From assembly GCA_045105235.1 (NCBI GenBank), contig JBGCDH010000024.1:202564-266563 (forward strand): a stretch of 64,000 bases of DNA, in the 5' to 3' direction. Shown piece after piece: positions 63,401-64,000 of this stretch. Both the position numbers and the translations under genes were made by a program. Positions within the stretch are counted from its first letter, which is position 1. Every line of letters begins with the position of its first letter. The notes beneath the pieces were generated by a model. It was not told the DNA's origin. It worked only from the letters and a program-made list of their open reading frames with translations, and did no database searches. Origin of the DNA: GCA-2684655 sp045105235 (lineage in GTDB: Bacteria > Planctomycetota > UBA1135 > UBA2386).

Positions 63401-64000
63401 CATCGGGAGTTCTAACGCTGACCGGGTCGGCAACCGTCGCCGACTACGAAGCCGCCCTGAGCACCATTTCCTACAACAACTCGAGCGAGACACCGAGCAC
63501 GGATCCACGCACCATTGAGCTTATCGTTGACGCCGGCGACCAGGAAAGTCGGACCGCATCGACAACGGTCAACGTCATCGCGGTCGACGACGCCCCTATA
63601 GCCAGCGCGGGCCCCGACCAGAGCGTCAGCGAGCACGACACCGTCACCCTTGACGCCACCAGTTCGACAGACCCTGAAGGCCAAGGGCTCACCTTCACCT
63701 GGACGCAAACTGCGGGCCCGACCGTGTCGCTTGATGACGCGAATGCCGCACAGCCGACGTTCTCCGCGCCGGACGCCGCCGGCAGCTACACGCTCACCTT
63801 CAAAGTCGCCGCGAGCGACGGCACGACCACCACCTATGACACGGTAGTTGTCACCGTCAACGCGGACGATGATGCGCCGTCCTTTAGCGGCTGCGCCGAT
63901 CACCGAGACAAACACTCCGTCCCTGCACCCCGCGCTTCAGAGGGCTCAACCGATCCCGAAGGCCAAGGGCTCACATACTCCTGGACGCAGACTGCTGGAC
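60403..64000 (+). CDS. giant LEPR-XLL surface protein with RTX, PKD-like and beta-solenoid repeats, 3' end missing
   Basis: Open to the right edge for 1,199 codons. A GTG start at 60403 follows a strong ribosome site (GAGGAGAGGGGAG). No classical signal peptide is seen. A charged leader and basic patch (KGKRRRRRLRGES) are followed by ESRILMSGTWIDPDTG, the LEPR-XLL-type motif found at the N-terminus of giant planctomycete and proteobacterial surface proteins. Then come RTX calcium repeats (GGAGDDYLHGGTDLDVLMGG, about 60640-60930), a PKD/REJ-like domain (61132-61404), a second RTX block (61414-61560) and ten exact 19-residue solenoid repeats (62251-62820). A PKD-like domain (62926-63193), a cadherin-like domain (63200-63590) and further PKD-like repeats from 63592 follow. 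Likely a secreted adhesin or matrix protein. Confidence 0.85.
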   Translation, partial: MSEKRKQPNESAQSESSQPGDATSPESLPRQAPSASEDEAPVKGKRRRRRLRGESIESRILMSGTWIDPDTGATQSNAAPDDDVYRGSDGNDRAGGGSGDDTIYGGAGDDYLHGGTDLDVLMGGSGNDEILGGGGADLLHGGSGDDILDGGSESDVIIGGGGSDLMKGFLGDDLFRFTGAADGDIYSVHGSSGTDTIDISEFGTNALLSNDGSTLVVDLGNNQSFTVHYNHVEALITADDTGVNHGPIAVGADQVYTSNVTATLDASASSDQDGDTLTYKWTQIGGPSVSLSDPTVSQPTFTTPTVTSPTRLTFGIEVGDGTTRHIDEVTIWIAPGDAIAGTSGADSLTGIGSNDETLVGFAGDDTLDGGAGDDFLIGGDGTDTASFASGGAVVVDLTTGTATGAGSDTLDSIESAVGSGSGDSFVFSSPAAGAVYSVTGGDGNDSIDLSNYASSDITFGNGTLTIDMGSGESFTVEHAGIETIAFGDISAEVLNSDVNVTGWSGSSLFIDGDQAVRIDMNGGGTVDWTYTRSSDTLSVVSSDTTSSTSTLTIADLNGNDLVVSDITLEGDFGSIQVDVDVASLDLSTHTLHGTSTFGGDIGSIDLDTLQGDLTVLGNVDMASIGNDSNGAIDVAGSLNVLTIGNNLEGTLDVSGPTGTLNISANANGSITLLGDVTTLDIGVDMMGRIDIAGSVQTFSTGGQVSHGLTINGDATTVAVGTDIWASVDIFGSVQTLSIGDDIQADLNVGGDVQSLSVTDDVKHDVRIHGNVGTIQIGGDLTEHLFVGGDLDSVTIDTLFSGSVTTMAAVGGLTATYPGGSYSDTFTSDTSVTIVSGSESTSPTANAGDDQHVDPGDSVTLDASGSNDPEGDTLTYSWTQVAGTSVSLAGSATATPTFTAPSNESDFPLRFDVAVSDGSTTAYDQVVIEWLGDTPTLSVGSATQTFTEDGPAAQIANSITIGNIDSPNLTGATITITNFSPGQDSLNFTDQSGIAGSWDATSGVLTLTGSATVADYEAALSTISYNNSSETPSTDPRTIELIVDAGDQESRTASTTVNVIAVDDAPIASAGPDQSVSEHDTVTLDATSSTDPEGQGLTFTWTQTAGPTVSLDDANAAQPTFSAPDAAGSYTLTFKVAASDGTTTTYDTVVVTVNADDDAPSFSGCADHRDKHSVPAPRASEGSTDPEGQGLTYSWTQTAG
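62251..62820 (+). repeat. ten tandem 57-bp units encoding a 19-residue solenoid repeat
   Basis: Ten consecutive in-frame units of exactly 57 bases within the giant surface protein, each beginning with Gly. Examples are GSLNVLTIGNNLEGTLDVS, GDVTTLDIGVDMMGRIDIA and GSVQTLSIGDDIQADLNVG. Consensus: G, then D/N/S, V/L, two residues, L/I/V, one, I/V, G, one, D/N, I/V/L, three, L/I/V, one, V/I, one. One 18-residue unit precedes them at 62197. Codon-level divergence between units is high, so they are old or under selection rather than freshly duplicated. Confidence 0.85.

Overview
The window is GC-rich DNA that looks like a chromosomal segment of a Planctomycetota bacterium, probably a free-living aquatic one (inference). 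Pointers are a LEPR-XLL type giant surface protein, an ECF sigma factor fused to a membrane anchor and extracytoplasmic domains, a very long Ser/Thr kinase with a SUMF1-like tail, a type I sulfatase, FG-GAP/VCBS-type lipoproteins and several secreted proteins of types common in that phylum. Both strands are used in short runs of one to three genes. There is no prophage, integron, CRISPR array or rRNA operon. The only mobile-element trace is one IS1-like transposase gene.

Layout. 1-5713 (minus): a partial TonB-dependent receptor coupled to a secreted repeat protein, then a large secreted beta-helix-like protein. 6076-11174 (plus): DNA topoisomerase I and an exported YtcJ-type amidohydrolase, separated by a 520-base spacer with a degenerate 13-bp repeat. 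11316-12422: transposase. 12515-21784 (minus): FG-GAP-like lipoprotein, small lipoprotein, giant kinase. 21955-27347: NadA, a secreted protein on the minus strand, then zwf-opcA and a small membrane protein. 27393-32239 (minus): NhaD-like antiporter, exported nuclease/phosphatase-fold protein and CPA2/Kef-type antiporter, the last two translationally coupled. 32527-35442 (plus): two secreted proteins. 35455-38841 (minus): sigma factor fusion. 39049-46945 (plus): lipoprotein hydrolase, ALDH7-like dehydrogenase, sulfatase, M28 peptidase and homoserine kinase, with a frameshifted minus-strand pseudogene at 42105-42428. 47003-47078: tRNA-Val(CAC). 47231-52749 (mostly minus): LarA-like protein, two chemoreceptors, and an Alg13/Alg14-like split glycosyltransferase. 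53049-56120: TRAP transporter for 2-oxo/hydroxy acids. 56233-64000 (plus): secreted protein, hybrid histidine kinase, and the start of a giant RTX/PKD/beta-solenoid surface protein cut by the window edge.

Functional links: Zwf and OpcA form an oxidative pentose phosphate unit. The TRAP genes and LarA could both concern 2-hydroxy/2-oxo acids such as lactate, but are not adjacent. The hybrid kinase lies 3 bases after a secreted protein that may be its sensory partner and just upstream of the giant surface protein. The most unusual items are the ten exact 19-residue solenoid repeats in the giant protein, the membrane-anchored sigma factor, the kinase-SUMF1 fusion, and the pseudogene broken partly by a 14-bp tandem duplication.
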